Below, piece by piece: positions 20,440-33,125 of a stretch of 64,000 nt of DNA (position 1 is the first letter of the stretch; each line of letters opens with the position of its first letter). This stretch comes from Muricea muricata (lineage: Eukaryota; Cnidaria; Anthozoa; Malacalcyonacea; Plexauridae): contig OY979716.1 in NCBI GenBank assembly GCA_963855995.1, forward strand, positions 55,953,907-56,017,906, read 5' to 3'. A program made the translations under genes and the position numbers. A model generated the notes under the pieces. The model did not search any database. It was not told where the DNA came from and worked only from the letters and a program-made list of their open reading frames with translations.

Positions 20440-21242
20440 TGATTTGCTAAATTGCATGCGTGGTTATGCATAAGCTAACTCAAATTAATTAATTAACAAA
20501 ATAATACGATATTATATTTTCCTTATATCTAAGAAAATCCTATCTCTAATGTTTCTCGTCTTCTAATTAAGCTTCACCTACCATTTTTTATTCCGAAACA
20601 CCTGCATTCTTGAGATGAATAGATGTGTGCAGCTTGCTGGTTTCCTGGTGTCATGCTTAGCACTTTTGACTTTTAATCCAAGAATCCAAATTGAAATCTT
20701 GGCAGTAAATGCTATTATTTTGTACTTTTTGCCGCTTGATTCCGTAAAAATACTTTAAACTCGTGCCCGGCTTACTTCTCAAGCGCTATTATTCTCGCCT
20801 AGTTTGGGAGAAGTCACGCTTCGGTTCCCGTACAATCCCATGATTTAGCCTATTCAAAAAGTTTGAAAACGAAGCACGATTAAACTATTTTGTTTCTGGC
20901 AAACAAATGTCCACAAACGTGCTATTTTCTTCCGTCATACATAAAAATTTCATCACGGTTCCATTTGCGGAAATCAGATAACTTGATGTTGATATAGAAG
21001 TGTTATACCATATGATTCCTGCATTGTTGCAAATGTTCTGGTTGTTCGAAGCGCATTATTGGAAAACATACAAAAGAGAAAATACAGTATGGAACAGGCC
21101 TGTAATAAAAAGCAAGACCGATAAAAAGAAATATACTTGAAAAAAAGCATGAAAAAGTTTGACTTTCACATTTGAAACAGCGAAAACTTAATTCTTTTTA
21201 TTCATCCACACGAAACTACTACTCAATTCAAAATTACTTCCT

Positions 21243-21315
21243 TGGTCTGTGTGAGGATCAAACTCACGACATTGGCGTTATTAGCACCACGCTCTACCTA
21301 CTGAGCTAACAGACC
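21243..21315 (-). tRNA. tRNA-Ile(AAT), C56 lost
   Basis: T-loop C56U as in unit 2. Confidence 0.85.
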
Positions 21316-21746
21316 AACCATTTCAAATGTGTAGATAAAACGTTATTGTTGTAATCCAAGCACTGAAAATTTTCTCTTGTTTCGTATCAATTTCACTCAG
21401 TCACAAATTCAAAACGAATTTAAATTAGTATCAATCAATTTATGTGTAGACTTCTCGTTTTTGCAGGAGAGATACTGCATGTGTAATAGTATTAACAGCA
21501 TGTTTGCCATTTGGTATAATTCAAACTATGGTTCCAGTACGATTACCTAATTCTAGAAAAAGTTAAAATTAGCTGGGGAAATCTGTAATGAATTTGTAGA
21601 CAACCCTTCATCGAAGGTACGACAATTACATCATCTTCTAGAACGAATTTTTCTAGAAAAAATTAATTTCTCCAGCACTGGTGAGCAATGTAGTCAATAT
21701 AACCATTCTCAATAGCAATTTTTAAAAAAGAACAAGAGGAAGAAAA

Positions 21747-21770
21747 CGTCCCTGGATGGATTTGAACCAT

Positions 21771-21803
<33 letters not shown>

Positions 21804-21820
21804 CATTGCGCCACAGAGAC
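21747..21820 (-). tRNA. tRNA-Asn(GTT)
   Basis: Same sequence as the unit 1 gene. Confidence 0.97.
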
Positions 21821-21949
21821 TTTCGCAAGATGTGAAAGTGCAAGTCACGTGCAAGATTAATCAAATGCCTTGCAAGATATGGACATATAGTTTAGACCTC
21901 AATGAACTGAAATGCTGGTGTAACTAAGCACGTGGTAAAAAAATTTAAG

Positions 21950-22021
21950 TAGCAGAGAGTGGTTTCGATCCACCGACCTCTGGGTTATGGGCCCAGCACG
22001 CTTCCACTGCGCCACTCTGCT
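21950..22021 (-). tRNA. Initiator tRNA-Met(CAT)
   Basis: Same sequence as the unit 1 gene. Confidence 0.97.
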
Positions 22022-22829
22022 TAATTTGCTAAATTGCATGCGTGGTTATGCATAAGCTAACTCAAATTAATTAATTAACAAAATAATACGATATTATATT
22101 TTCCTTATATCTAAGAAAATCCTGTCTCTAAAGTTTCTCGTCTTCTAATTAAGCTTCACCTACCATTTTTTATTCCGAAACACCTGCATTCTTGAGATGA
22201 ATAGATGTGTGCAGCTTAGCTTGCTTGTTTCCTGGTGTCATGCTTGGCACTTTTGACTTTTAATCCAAGAATCCAAATTGAAATCTTGGCAGTATATGCT
22301 ATTATTTTGTACTTTTTGCCGCTTGATTCCGTAAAAATACTTTAAACTCGTGCCCGGCTTACTTCTCAAGCGCTATTATTCTCGCCTAGTTTGGGAGAAG
22401 TCACGCTTCGGTTCCCGTACAATCCCATGATTTAGCCTATTCAAAAAGTTTGAAAACGAAGCACGATTAAACTATTTTGTTTCTGGCAAACAAATGTCCA
22501 CAAACGTGCTATTTTCTTCCGTCATACATAAAAATTTCATCACGGTTCCATTTGCGGAAATCAGACAACTTGATGTTGATATAGAAGTGTTATACCATAT
22601 GATTCCTGCATTGTTGCAAATGTTCTGGTTGTTCGAAGCGCATTATTGGAAAACATACAAAAGAGAAAATACAGTATGGAACAGGCCTGTAATAAAAAGC
22701 AAGACCGATAAAAGGTAATATACTTGAAACAAAGCATGAAAAAGTTTGACTTTCACATTTGAAACAGCGAAAACTTAATTCTTTTTATTCATCCACACGA
22801 AACTACTACTCAATTCAAAATTACTTCCT

Positions 22830-22902
22830 TTGTCTGTGTGAGGATCGAACTCACAACATTGGCATTATTAGCACCACGCTCTACCTACTGAGCTAACAGA
22901 CC
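22830..22902 (-). tRNA. tRNA-Ile(AAT), acceptor end mismatch
   Basis: C72A, C39U and C48U as in unit 7. Confidence 0.85.
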
Positions 22903-23333
22903 GACCATTCCAAATGCTTAGATAAAACGTTATTGTTGTAATCCAAGCACTGAAAATTTTCTCTTGTTTCGTATCAATTTCACTCAGTCACAAATTCAAA
23001 ACGAATTTGAATTAGTATCAATCAATTTATGTGTAGACTTCTCGTTTTTGCAGGAGAGCCACTGCATGTGTAATAGTATTAACAGCATGTTTGCCATTTG
23101 GTGTAATTCAAACTATGGTTCTAGTACGATTACCTAATTCTAGAAAAAGTTAAAATTAGCTGGGGAAATCTGTAATGAATTTGTAGACAACCCTTCATCG
23201 AAGGTACGACAATTACATCATCTTCTAGAACGAATTCTTCTAGAAAAAATTAAGTTCTCCAGCACTGGTGAGCAATGTAGTCAATATAACCATTCTCCAT
23301 AGCAATTTTTAAAAAAGAACAAGAGGAAGAAAA

Positions 23334-23357
23334 CGTCCCTGGATGGATTTGAACCAT

Positions 23358-23390
<33 letters not shown>

Positions 23391-23407
23391 CATTGCGCCA
23401 TAGAGAC
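23334..23407 (-). tRNA. tRNA-Asn(GTT), A7-C66 mismatch
   Basis: G7A as in unit 7. Confidence 0.9.
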
Positions 23408-23536
23408 TTTCGCAAGATGTGAAAGTGCAGGTCACGTGCAAGATTAATCAAATGCCTTGCAAGATATGGACATATAGTTTAGACCTCAATGAACTGAAAT
23501 GCTGGTGTAACTAAGCACGTGGTAAAAAAATTTAAG

Positions 23537-23608
23537 TAGCAGAGAGTGGTTTCGATCCACCGACCTCTGGGTTATGGGCCCAGCACGCTTCCACTGCGCC
23601 ACTCTGCT
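23537..23608 (-). tRNA. Initiator tRNA-Met(CAT)
   Basis: Same sequence as the unit 1 gene. Confidence 0.97.
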
Positions 23609-24416
23609 TAATTTGCTAAATTGCATGCGTGGTTATGCATAAGCTAACTCAAATTAATTAATTAACAAAATAATACGATATTATATTTTCCTTATATCTA
23701 AGAAAATCCTGTCTCTAAAGTTTCTCGTCTTCTAATTAAGCTTCACCTGCCATTTTTTATTCCGAAACACCTGCATTCTTGAGATGAATAGATGTGTGCA
23801 GCTTAGCTTGCTGGTTTCCTGGTGTCATGCTTAGCACTTTTGACTTTTAATCCAAGAATCCAAATTGAAATCTTGGCAGTAAATGCTATTATTTTGTACT
23901 TTTTGCCGCTTGATTCCGTAAAAATACTTTAAACTCGTGCCCGGCTTACTTCTCAAGCGCTATTATTCTCGCCTAGTTTGGGAGAAGTCACGCTTCGGTT
24001 CCCGTACAATCCCATGATTTAGCCTATTCAAAAAGTTTGAAAACGAAGCACGATTAAACTATTTTGTTTCTGGCAAACAAATGTCCACAAACGTGCTATT
24101 TTCTTCCGTCATACATAAAAATTTCATCACGGTTCCATTTGCGGAAATCAGACAACTTGATGTTGATATAGAAGTGTTATACCATATGATTCCTGCATTG
24201 TTGCAAATGTTCTGGTTGTTCGAAGCGCATTATTGGAAAACATACAAAAGAGAAAATACAGTATGGAACAGGCCTGTAATAAAAAGCAAGACCGATAAAA
24301 GGAAATATACTTGAAACAAAGCATGAAAAAGTTTGACTTTCACATTTGAAACAGCGAAAACTTAGTTCTTTTTATTCATCCACACGAAACTACTACTCAA
24401 TTCAAAATTACTTCCT

Positions 24417-24489
24417 TGGTCTGTGTGAGGATCGAACTCACGACATTGGCGTTATTAGCACCACGCTCTACCTACTGAGCTAACAGACC
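24417..24489 (-). tRNA. tRNA-Ile(AAT)
   Basis: Intact U20 form. Confidence 0.97.
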
Positions 24490-24920
24490 GACCATTCCAA
24501 ATGTGTAGATAAAACGTTATTGTTGTAATCCAAGCACTGAAAATTTTCTCTTGTTTCGTATCAATTTCACTCAGTCACAAATTCAAAACGAATTTGAATT
24601 AGTATCAATCAATTTATGTGTAGACTTCTCGTTTTTGCAGGAGAGCCACTGCATGTGTAATAGTATTAACAGCATGTTTGCCATTTGGTATAATTCAAAC
24701 TATGGTTCTAGTACGATTACCTAATTCTAGAAAAAGTTAAAATTAGCTGGGGAAATCTGTAATGAATTTGTAGACAACCCTTCATCGAAGGTACGACAAT
24801 TACATCATCTTCTAGAACGAATTCTTCTAGAAAAAATTAATTTCTCCAGCACTGGTGAGCAATGTAGTCAATATAACCATTCTCAATAGCAATTTTTAAA
24901 AAAGAACAAGAGGAAGAAAA

Positions 24921-24944
24921 CGTCCCTGGATGGATTTGAACCAT

Positions 24945-24977
<33 letters not shown>

Positions 24978-24994
24978 CATTGCGCCACAGAGAC
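24921..24994 (-). tRNA. tRNA-Asn(GTT)
   Basis: Same sequence as the unit 1 gene. Confidence 0.97.
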
Positions 24995-25123
24995 TTTCGC
25001 AAGATGTGAAAGTGCAAGTCACGTGCAAGATTAATCAAATGCCTTGCAAGATATGGACATATAGTTTAGACCTCAATGAACTGAAATGCTGGTGTAACTA
25101 AGCACGTGGTAAAAAAATTTAAG

Positions 25124-25195
25124 TAGCAGAGAGTGGTTTCGATCCACCGACCTCTGGGTTATGGGCCCAGCACGCTTCCACTGCGCCACTCTGCT
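25124..25195 (-). tRNA. Initiator tRNA-Met(CAT)
   Basis: Same sequence as the unit 1 gene. Confidence 0.97.
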
Positions 25196-26003
25196 TAATT
25201 TGCTAAATTGCATGCGTGGTTATGCATAAGCTAACTCAAATTAATTAATTAACAAAATAATACGATATTATATTTTCCTTATATCTAAGAAAATCCTGTC
25301 TCTAAAGTTTCTGGTCTTCTAATTAAGCTTCACCTGCCATTTTTTATTCCGAAACACCTGCATTCTTGAGATGAATAGATGTGTGCAGCTTAGCTTGCTG
25401 GTTTCCTGGTGTCATGCTTAGCACTTTTGACTTTTAATCCAAGAATCCAAATTGAAATCTTGGCAGTAAATGCTATTATTTTGTACTTTTTGCCGCTTGA
25501 TTCCGTAAAAATACTTTAAACTCGTGCCCGGCTTACTTCTCAAGCGCTATTATTCTCGCCTAGTTTGGGAGAAGTCACGCTTCGGTTCCCGTACAATCCC
25601 ATGATTTAGCCTATTCAAAAAGTTTGAAAACGAAGCACGATTAAACTATTTTGTTTCTGGCAAACAAATGTCCACAAACGTGCTATTTTCTTCCGTCATA
25701 CATAAAAATTTCATCACGGTTCCATTTGCGGAAATCAGACAACTTGATGTTGATATAGAAGTGTTATACCATATGATTCCTGCATTGTTGCAAATGTTCT
25801 GGTTGTTCGAAGCGCATTATTGGAAAACATACAAAAGAGAAAATACAGTATGGAACAGGCCTGTAATAAAAAGCAAGACCGATAAAAGGAAATATACTTG
25901 AAACAAAGCATGAAAAAGTTTGACTTTCACATTTGAAACAGCGAAAACTTAATTCTTTTTATTCATCCACACGAAACTACTACTCAATTCAAAATTACTT
26001 TTT

Positions 26004-26076
26004 TGGTCTGTGTGAGGATCGAACTCACGACATTGGCGTTGTTAGCACCACGCTCTACCTACTGAGCTAACAGACC
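26004..26076 (-). tRNA. tRNA-Ile body with AAC (Val) anticodon
   Basis: Second copy of the U36C gene; anticodon AAC at 26041-26043. Its presence exactly 12,686 bp after the first shows that it was copied with the 8-unit block rather than arising twice. Confidence 0.9.
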
Positions 26077-26507
26077 GACCATTCCAAATGCTTAGATAAA
26101 ACGTTATTGTTGTAATCCAAGCACTGAAAATTTTCTCTTGTTTCGTATCAATTTCACTCAGTCACAAATTCAAAACGAATTTGAATTAGTATCAATCAAT
26201 TTATGTGTAGACTTCTCGTTTTTGCAGGAGAGCCACTGCATGTGTAATAGTATTAACAGCATGTTTGCCATTTGGTATAATTCAAACTATGGTTCTAGTA
26301 CGATTACCTAATTCTAGAAAAAGTTAAAATTAGCTGGGGAAATCTGTAATGAATTTGTAGACAACCCTTCATCGAAGGTACGACAATTACATCATCTTCT
26401 AGAACGAATTCTTCTAGAAAAAATTAATTTCTCCAGCACTGGTGAGCAATGTAGTCAATATAACCATTCTCAATAGCAATTTTTAAAAAAGAACAAGAGG
26501 AAGAAAA

Positions 26508-26531
26508 CGTCCCTGGATGGATTTGAACCAT

Positions 26532-26564
<33 letters not shown>

Positions 26565-26581
26565 CATTGCGCCACAGAGAC
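26508..26581 (-). tRNA. tRNA-Asn(GTT)
   Basis: Same sequence as the unit 1 gene. Confidence 0.97.
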
Positions 26582-26710
26582 TTTCGCAAGATGTGAAAGT
26601 GCAGGTCACGTGCAAGATTAATCAAATGCCTTGCAAGATATGGACATATAGTTTAGACCTCAATGAACTGAAATGCTGGTGTAACTAAGCACGTGGTAAA
26701 AAAATTTAAG

Positions 26711-26782
26711 TAGCAGAGAGTGATTTCGATCCACCGACCTCTGGGTTATGGGCCCAGCACGCTTCCACTGCGCCACTCTGCT
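26711..26782 (-). tRNA. Initiator tRNA-Met(CAT), C61U
   Basis: T-stem C61U allele as in unit 9. Confidence 0.9.
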
Positions 26783-27590
26783 TAATTTGCTAAATTGCAT
26801 GCGTGGTTATGCATAAGCTAACTCAAATTAATTAATTAACAAAATAATACGATATTATATTTTCCTTATATCTAAGAAAATCCTGTCTCTAAAGTTTCTC
26901 GTCTTCTAATTAAGCTTCACCTACCATTTTTTATTCCGAAACACCTGCATTCTTGAGATGAATAGATGTGTGCAGCTTAGCTTGCTGGTTTCCTGGTGTC
27001 ATGCTTAGCACTTTTGACTTTTAATCCAAGAATCCAAATTGAAATCTTGGCAGTAAATGCTATTATTTTGTACTTTTTGCCGCTTGATTCCGTAAAAATA
27101 CTTTAAACTCGTGCCCGGCTTACTTCTCAAGCGCTATTATTCTCGCCTAGTTTGGGAGAAGTCACGCTTCGGTTCCCGTACAATCCCATGATTTAGCCTA
27201 TTCAAAAAGTTTGAAAACGAAGCACGATTAAACTATTTTGTTTCTGGCAAACAAATGTCCACAAACGTGCTATTTTCTTCCGTCATACATAAAAATTTCA
27301 TCACGGTTCCATTTGCGGAAATCAGACAACTTGATGTTGATATAGAAGTGTTATACCATATGATTCCTGCATTGTTGCAAATGTTCTGGTTGTTCGAAGC
27401 GCATTATTGGAAAACATACAAAAGAGAAAATACAGTATGGAACAGGCCTGTAATAAAAAGCAAGACCGATAAAAGGAAATATACTTGAAACAAAGCATGA
27501 AAAAGTTTGACTTTCACATTTGAAACAGCGAAAACTTAATTCTTTTTATTCATCCACACGAAACTACTACTCAATTCAAAATTACTTCCT

Positions 27591-27663
27591 TGGTCTGTGT
27601 GAGGATCGAACTCACGACATTGGCGTTATTAGCACCACGCTCTACCTACTGAGCTAACAGACC
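27591..27663 (-). tRNA. tRNA-Ile(AAT)
   Basis: Intact U20 form. Confidence 0.97.
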
Positions 27664-28094
27664 GACCATTCCAAATGCTTAGATAAAACGTTATTGTTGT
27701 AATCCAAGCACTGAAAATTTTCTCTTGTTTCGTATCAATTTCACTCAGTCACAAATTCAAAACGAATTTGAATTAGTATCAATCAATTTATGTGTAGACT
27801 TCTCGTTTTTGCAGGAGAGCCACTGCATGTGTAATAGTATTAACAGCATGTTTGCCATTTGGTATAATTCAAACTATGGTTCTAGTACGATTACCTAATT
27901 CTAGAAAAAGTTAAAATTAGCTGGGGAAATCTGTAATGAATTTGTAGACAACCCTTCATCGAAGGTACGACAATTACATCATCTTCTAGAACGAATTCTT
28001 CTAGAAAAAATTAATTTCTCCAGCACTGGTGAGCAATGTAGTCAATATAACCATTCTCAATAGCAATTTTTAAAAAAGAACAAGAGGAAGAAAA

Positions 28095-28118
28095 CGTCCC
28101 TAGATGGATTTGAACCAT

Positions 28119-28151
<33 letters not shown>

Positions 28152-28168
28152 CATTGCGCCACAGAGAC
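28095..28168 (-). tRNA. tRNA-Asn(GTT), G7-U66 wobble
   Basis: C66U as in unit 10. Confidence 0.95.
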
Positions 28169-28297
28169 TTTCGCAAGATGTGAAAGTGCAGGTCACGTGC
28201 AAGATTAATCAAATGCCTTGCAAGATATGGACATATAGTTTAGACCTCAATGAACTGAAATGCTGGTGTAACTAAGCACGTGGTAAAAAAATTTAAG

Positions 28298-28369
28298 TAG
28301 CAGAGAGTGGTTTCGATCCACCGACCTCTGGGTTATGGGCCCAGCACGCTTCCACTGCGCCACTCTGCT
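28298..28369 (-). tRNA. Initiator tRNA-Met(CAT)
   Basis: Same sequence as the unit 1 gene. Confidence 0.97.
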
Positions 28370-29177
28370 TAATTTGCTAAATTGCATGCGTGGTTATGCA
28401 TAAGCTAACTCAAATTAATTAATTAACAAAATAATACCATATTATATTTTCCTTATATCTAAGAAAATCCTGTCTCTAAAGTTTCTCGTCTTCTAATTAA
28501 GCTTCACCTACCATTTTTTATTCCGAAACACCTGCATTCTTGAGATGAATAGATGTGTGCAGCTTAGCTTGCTTGTTTCCTGGTGTCATGCTTAGCACTT
28601 TTGACTTTTAATCCAAGAATCCAAATTGAAATCTTGGCAGTATATGCTATTATTTTGTACTTTTTGCCGCTTGATTCCGTAAAAATACTTTAAACTCGTG
28701 CCCGGCTTACTTCTCAAGCGCTATTATTCTCGCCTAGTTTGGGAGAAGTCACGCTTCGGTTCCCGTACAATCCCATGATTTAGCCTATTCAAAAAGTTTG
28801 AAAACGAAGCACGATTAAACTATTTTGTTTCTGGCAAACAAATGTCCACAAGCGTGCTATTTTCTTCCGTCATACATAAAAATTTCATCACGGTTCCATT
28901 TGCGGAAATCAGACAACTTGATGTTGATATAGAAGTGTTATACCATATGATTCCTGCATTGTTGCAAATGTTCTGGTTGTTCGAAGCGCATTATTGGAAA
29001 ACATACAAAAGAGAAAATACAGTATGGAACAGGCCTGTAATAAAAAGCAAGACCGATAAAAGGAAATATACTTGAAACAAAGCATGAAAAAGTTTGACTT
29101 TCACATTTGAAACAGCGAAAACTTAATTCTTTTTATTCATCCACATGAAACTACTACTCAATTCAAAATTACTTCCT

Positions 29178-29250
29178 TGGTCTGTGTGAGGATCGAACTC
29201 ACGACATTGGCGTTATTAGCACCACGCTCTTCCTACTGAGCTAACAGACC
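29178..29250 (-). tRNA. tRNA-Ile(AAT)
   Basis: A20 form. Confidence 0.97.
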
Positions 29251-29681
29251 GACCATTCCAAATGCTTAGATAAAACGTTATTGTTGTAATCCAAGCACTG
29301 AAAATTTTCTCTTGTTTCGTATCAATTTCACTCAGTCACAAATTCAAAACGAATTTAAATTAGTATCAATCAATTTATGTGTAGACTTCTCGTTTTTGCA
29401 GGAGAGCCACTGCATGTGTAATAGTATTAACAGCATGTTTGCCATTTGGTATAATTCAAACTATGGTTCTAGTACGATTACCTAATTCTAGAAAAAGTTA
29501 AAATTAGCTGGGGAAATCTGTAATGAATTTGTAGACAACCCTTCATCGAAGGTACGACAATTACATCATCTTCTAGAACGAATTTTTCTAGAAAAAATTA
29601 ATTTCTCCAGCACTGGTGAGCAATGTAGTCAATATAAACATTCTCAATAGCAATTTTTAAAAAAGAACAAGAGGAAGAAAA

Positions 29682-29705
29682 CGTCCCTGGATGGATTTGA
29701 ACCAT

Positions 29706-29738
<33 letters not shown>

Positions 29739-29755
29739 CATTGCGCCACAGAGAC
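29682..29755 (-). tRNA. tRNA-Asn(GTT)
   Basis: Same sequence as the unit 1 gene. Confidence 0.97.
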
Positions 29756-29884
29756 TTTCGCAAGATGTGAAAGTGCAGGTCACGTGCAAGATTAATCAAA
29801 TGCCTTGCAAGATATGGACATATAGTTTAGACCTCAATGAACTGAAATGCTGGTGTAACTAAGCACGTGGTAAAAAAATTTAAG

Positions 29885-29956
29885 TAGCAGAGAGTGGTTT
29901 CGATCCACCGACCTCTGGGTTATGGGCCCAGCACGCTTCCACTGCGCCACTCTGCT
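29885..29956 (-). tRNA. Initiator tRNA-Met(CAT)
   Basis: Same sequence as the unit 1 gene. Confidence 0.97.
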
Positions 29957-30764
29957 TAATTTGCTAAATTGCATGCGTGGTTATGCATAAGCTAACTCAA
30001 ATTAATTAATTAACAAAATAATACCATATTATATTTTCCTTATATCTAAGAAAATCCTGTCTCTAAAGTTTCTCGTCTTCTAATTAAGCTTCACCTACCA
30101 TTTTTTATTCCGAAACACCTGCATTCTTGAGATGAATAGATGTGTGCAGCTTAGCTTGCTTGTTTCCTGGTGTCATGCTTAGCACTTTTGACTTTTAATC
30201 CAAGAATCCAAATTGAAATCTTGGCAGTATATGCTATTATTTTGTACTTTTTGCCGCTTGATTCCGTAAAAATACTTTAAACTCGTGCCCGGCTTACTTC
30301 TCAAGCGCTATTATTCTCGCCTAGTTTGGGAGAAGTCACGCTTCGGTTCCCGTACAATCCCATGATTTAGCCTATTCAAAAAGTTTGAAAACGAAGCACG
30401 ATTAAACTATTTTGTTTCTGGCAAACAAATGTCCACAAGCGTGCTATTTTCTTCCGTCATACATAAAAATTTCATCACGGTTCCATTTGCGGAAATCAGA
30501 CAACTTGATGTTGATATAGAAGTGTTATACCATATGATTCCTGCATTGTTGCAAATGTTCTGGTTGTTCGAAGCGCATTATTGGAAAACATACAAAAGAG
30601 AAAATACAGTATGGAACAGGCCTGTAATAAAAAGCAAGACCGATAAAAGGAAATATACTTGAAACAAAGCATGAAAAAGTTTGACTTTCACATTTGAAAC
30701 AGCGAAAACTTAATTCTTTTTATACATTTACATGAAACTACTACTCAATTCAAAATTACTTCCT

Positions 30765-30837
30765 TGGTCTGTGTGAGGATCGAACTCACGACATTGGCGT
30801 TATTAGCACCACGCTCTTCCTACTGAGCTAACAGACC
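30765..30837 (-). tRNA. tRNA-Ile(AAT)
   Basis: A20 form. Confidence 0.97.
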
Positions 30838-31268
30838 GACCATTCCAAATGCTTAGATAAAACGTTATTGTTGTAATCCAAGCACTGAAAATTTTCTCTT
30901 GTTTCGTATCAATTTCACTCAGTCACAAATTCAAAACGAATTTAAATTAGTATCAATCAATTTATGTGTAGACTTCTCGTTTTTGCAGGAGAGCCACTGC
31001 ATGTGTAATAGTATTAACAGCATGTTTGCCATTTGGTATAATTCAAACTATGGTTCTAGTACGATTACCTAATTCTAGAAAAAGTTAAAATTAGCTGGGG
31101 AAATCTGTAATGAATTTGTAGACAACCCTTCATCGAAGGTACGACAATTACATCATCTTCTAGAACGAATTTTTCTAGAAAAAATTAATTTCTCCAGCAC
31201 TGGTGAGCAATGTAGTCAATATAAACATTCTCAATAGCAATTTTTAAAAAAGAACAAGAGGAAGAAAA

Positions 31269-31292
31269 CGTCCCTGGATGGATTTGAACCAT

Positions 31293-31325
<33 letters not shown>

Positions 31326-31342
31326 CATTGCGCCACAGAGAC
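31269..31342 (-). tRNA. tRNA-Asn(GTT)
   Basis: Same sequence as the unit 1 gene. Confidence 0.97.
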
Positions 31343-31471
31343 TTTCGCAAGATGTGAAAGTGCAGGTCACGTGCAAGATTAATCAAATGCCTTGCAAGAT
31401 ATGGACATATAGTTTAGACCTCAATGAACTGAAATGCTGGTGTAACTAAGCACGTGGTAAAAAAATATAAG

Positions 31472-31543
31472 TAGCAGAGAGTGGTTTCGATCCACCGACC
31501 TCTGGGTTATGGGCCCAGCACGCTTCCACTGCGCCACTCTGCT
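31472..31543 (-). tRNA. Initiator tRNA-Met(CAT)
   Basis: Same sequence as the unit 1 gene. Confidence 0.97.
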
Positions 31544-32346
31544 TGATTTGCTAAATTGCATGCGTGGTTATGCATAAGCTAACTCAAATTAATTAATTAA
31601 CAAAATAATACGATATTATATTTTCGTTATATCTAAGAAAATCCTATCTCTAATGTTTCTCGTCTTCTAATTAAGCTTCACCTACCATTTTTTATTCCGA
31701 AACACCTGCATTCTTGAGATGAATAGATGTGTGCAGCTTGCTGGTTTCCTGGTGTCATGCTTAGCACTTTTGACTTTTAATCCAAGAATCCAAATTGAAA
31801 TCTTGGCAGTAAATGCTATTATTTTGTACTTTTTGCCGCTTGATTCCGTAAAAATACTTTAAACTCGTGCCCGGCTTACTTCTCAAGCGCTATTATTCTC
31901 GCCTAGTTTGGGAGAAGTCACGCTTCGGTTCCCGTACAATCCCATGATTTAGCCTATTCAAAAAGTTTGAAAACGAAGCACGATTAAACTATTTTGTTTC
32001 TGGCAAACAAATGTCCACAAACGTGCTATTTTCTTCCGTCATACATAAAAATTTCATCACGGTTCCATTTGCGGAAATCAGACAACTTGATGTTGATATA
32101 GAAGTGTTATACCATATGATTCCTGCATTGTTGCAAATGTTCTGGTTGTTCGAAGCGCATTATTGGAAAACATACAAAAGAGAAAATACAGTATGGAACA
32201 GGCCTGTAATAAAAAGCAAGACCGATAAAAGGAAATATACTTGAAACAAAGCATGAAAAAGTTTGACTTTCACATTTGAAACAGCGAAAACTTAATTCTT
32301 TTTATTCATCCACACGAAACTACTACTCAATTCAAAATTACTTCCT

Positions 32347-32419
32347 TGGTCTGTGTGAGGATCGAACTCACGACATTGGCGTTATTAGCACCACGCTCTA
32401 CCTACTGAGCTAACAGACC
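32347..32419 (-). tRNA. tRNA-Ile(AAT)
   Basis: Intact U20 form. Confidence 0.97.
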
Positions 32420-32850
32420 GACCATTCCAAATGCTTAGATAAAACGTTATTGTTGTAATCCAAGCACTGAAAATTTTCTCTTGTTTCGTATCAATTTCAC
32501 TCAGTCACAAATTCAAAACGAATTTGAATTAGTATCAATCAATTTATGTGTAGACTTCTCGTTTTTGCAGGAGAGCCACTGCATGTGTAATAGTATTAAC
32601 AGCATGTTTGCCATTTGGTATAATTCAAACTATGGTTCTAGTACGATTACCTAATTCTAGAAAAAGTTAAAATTAGCTGGGGAAATCTGTAATGAATTTG
32701 TAGACAACCCTTCATCGAAGGTACGACAATTACATCATCTTCTAGAACGAATTCTTCTAGAAAAAATTAATTTCTCCAGCACTGGTGAGCAATGTAGTCA
32801 ATATAACCATTCTCAATAGCAATTTTTAAAAAAGAACAAGAGGAAGAAAA

Positions 32851-32874
32851 CGTCCCTGGATGGATTTGAACCAT

Positions 32875-32907
<33 letters not shown>

Positions 32908-32924
32908 CATTGCGCCACAGAGAC
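32851..32924 (-). tRNA. tRNA-Asn(GTT)
   Basis: Same sequence as the unit 1 gene. Confidence 0.97.
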
Positions 32925-33053
32925 TTTCGCAAGATGTGAAAGTGCAGGTCACGTGCAAGATTAATCAAATGCCTTGCAAGATATGGACATATAGTTTAGA
33001 CCTCAATGAACTGAAATGCTGGTGTAACTAAGCACGTGGTAAAAAAATTTAAG

Positions 33054-33125
33054 TAGCAGAGAGTGATTTCGATCCACCGACCTCTGGGTTATGGGCCCAG
33101 CACGCTTCCACTGCGCCACTCTGCT
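33054..33125 (-). tRNA. Initiator tRNA-Met(CAT), C61U
   Basis: T-stem C61U allele as in unit 9. Confidence 0.9.

Larger units (their letters stand above)
7921..20606. repeat. Higher-order repeat copy 1: eight units, 12,686 bp
   Basis: Units 6-13 carry the marker order B-D-E-F-G-H-I-J. The same order follows immediately in the next 12,686 bp. Shared rare markers include the valine-anticodon tRNA-Ile (unit 9 and 17), the TAA truncating the ORF (unit 7 and 15) and an ACATTTACATG variant (unit 12 and 20). Confidence 0.9.
19025..20606. repeat. Repeat unit 13 (type J, 1,582 bp)
   Basis: Short head, U20 Ile, GAGTGATTTC in iMet, then abruptly an A-like tail (CTTGATTT, CTATCTCTAATG). The switch lies between the iMet T stem (about 20379) and its 5' flank (about 20443), so this unit looks recombinant. 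Confidence 0.96.
20607..22188. repeat. Repeat unit 14 (type B, 1,582 bp)
   Basis: Same markers as units 2 and 6; starts higher-order copy 2. Confidence 0.97.
22189..23775. repeat. Repeat unit 15 (type D, 1,587 bp)
   Basis: Same markers as unit 7. Confidence 0.97.
23776..25362. repeat. Repeat unit 16 (type E, 1,587 bp)
   Basis: Same markers as unit 8. Confidence 0.97.
25363..26949. repeat. Repeat unit 17 (type F, 1,587 bp)
   Basis: Same markers as unit 9. Confidence 0.97.
26950..28536. repeat. Repeat unit 18 (type G, 1,587 bp)
   Basis: Same markers as unit 10. Confidence 0.97.
28537..30123. repeat. Repeat unit 19 (type H, 1,587 bp)
   Basis: Same markers as unit 11. Confidence 0.97.
30124..31710. 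repeat. Repeat unit 20 (type I, 1,587 bp)
   Basis: Same markers as unit 12, including ATACATTTACATG. Confidence 0.97.
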
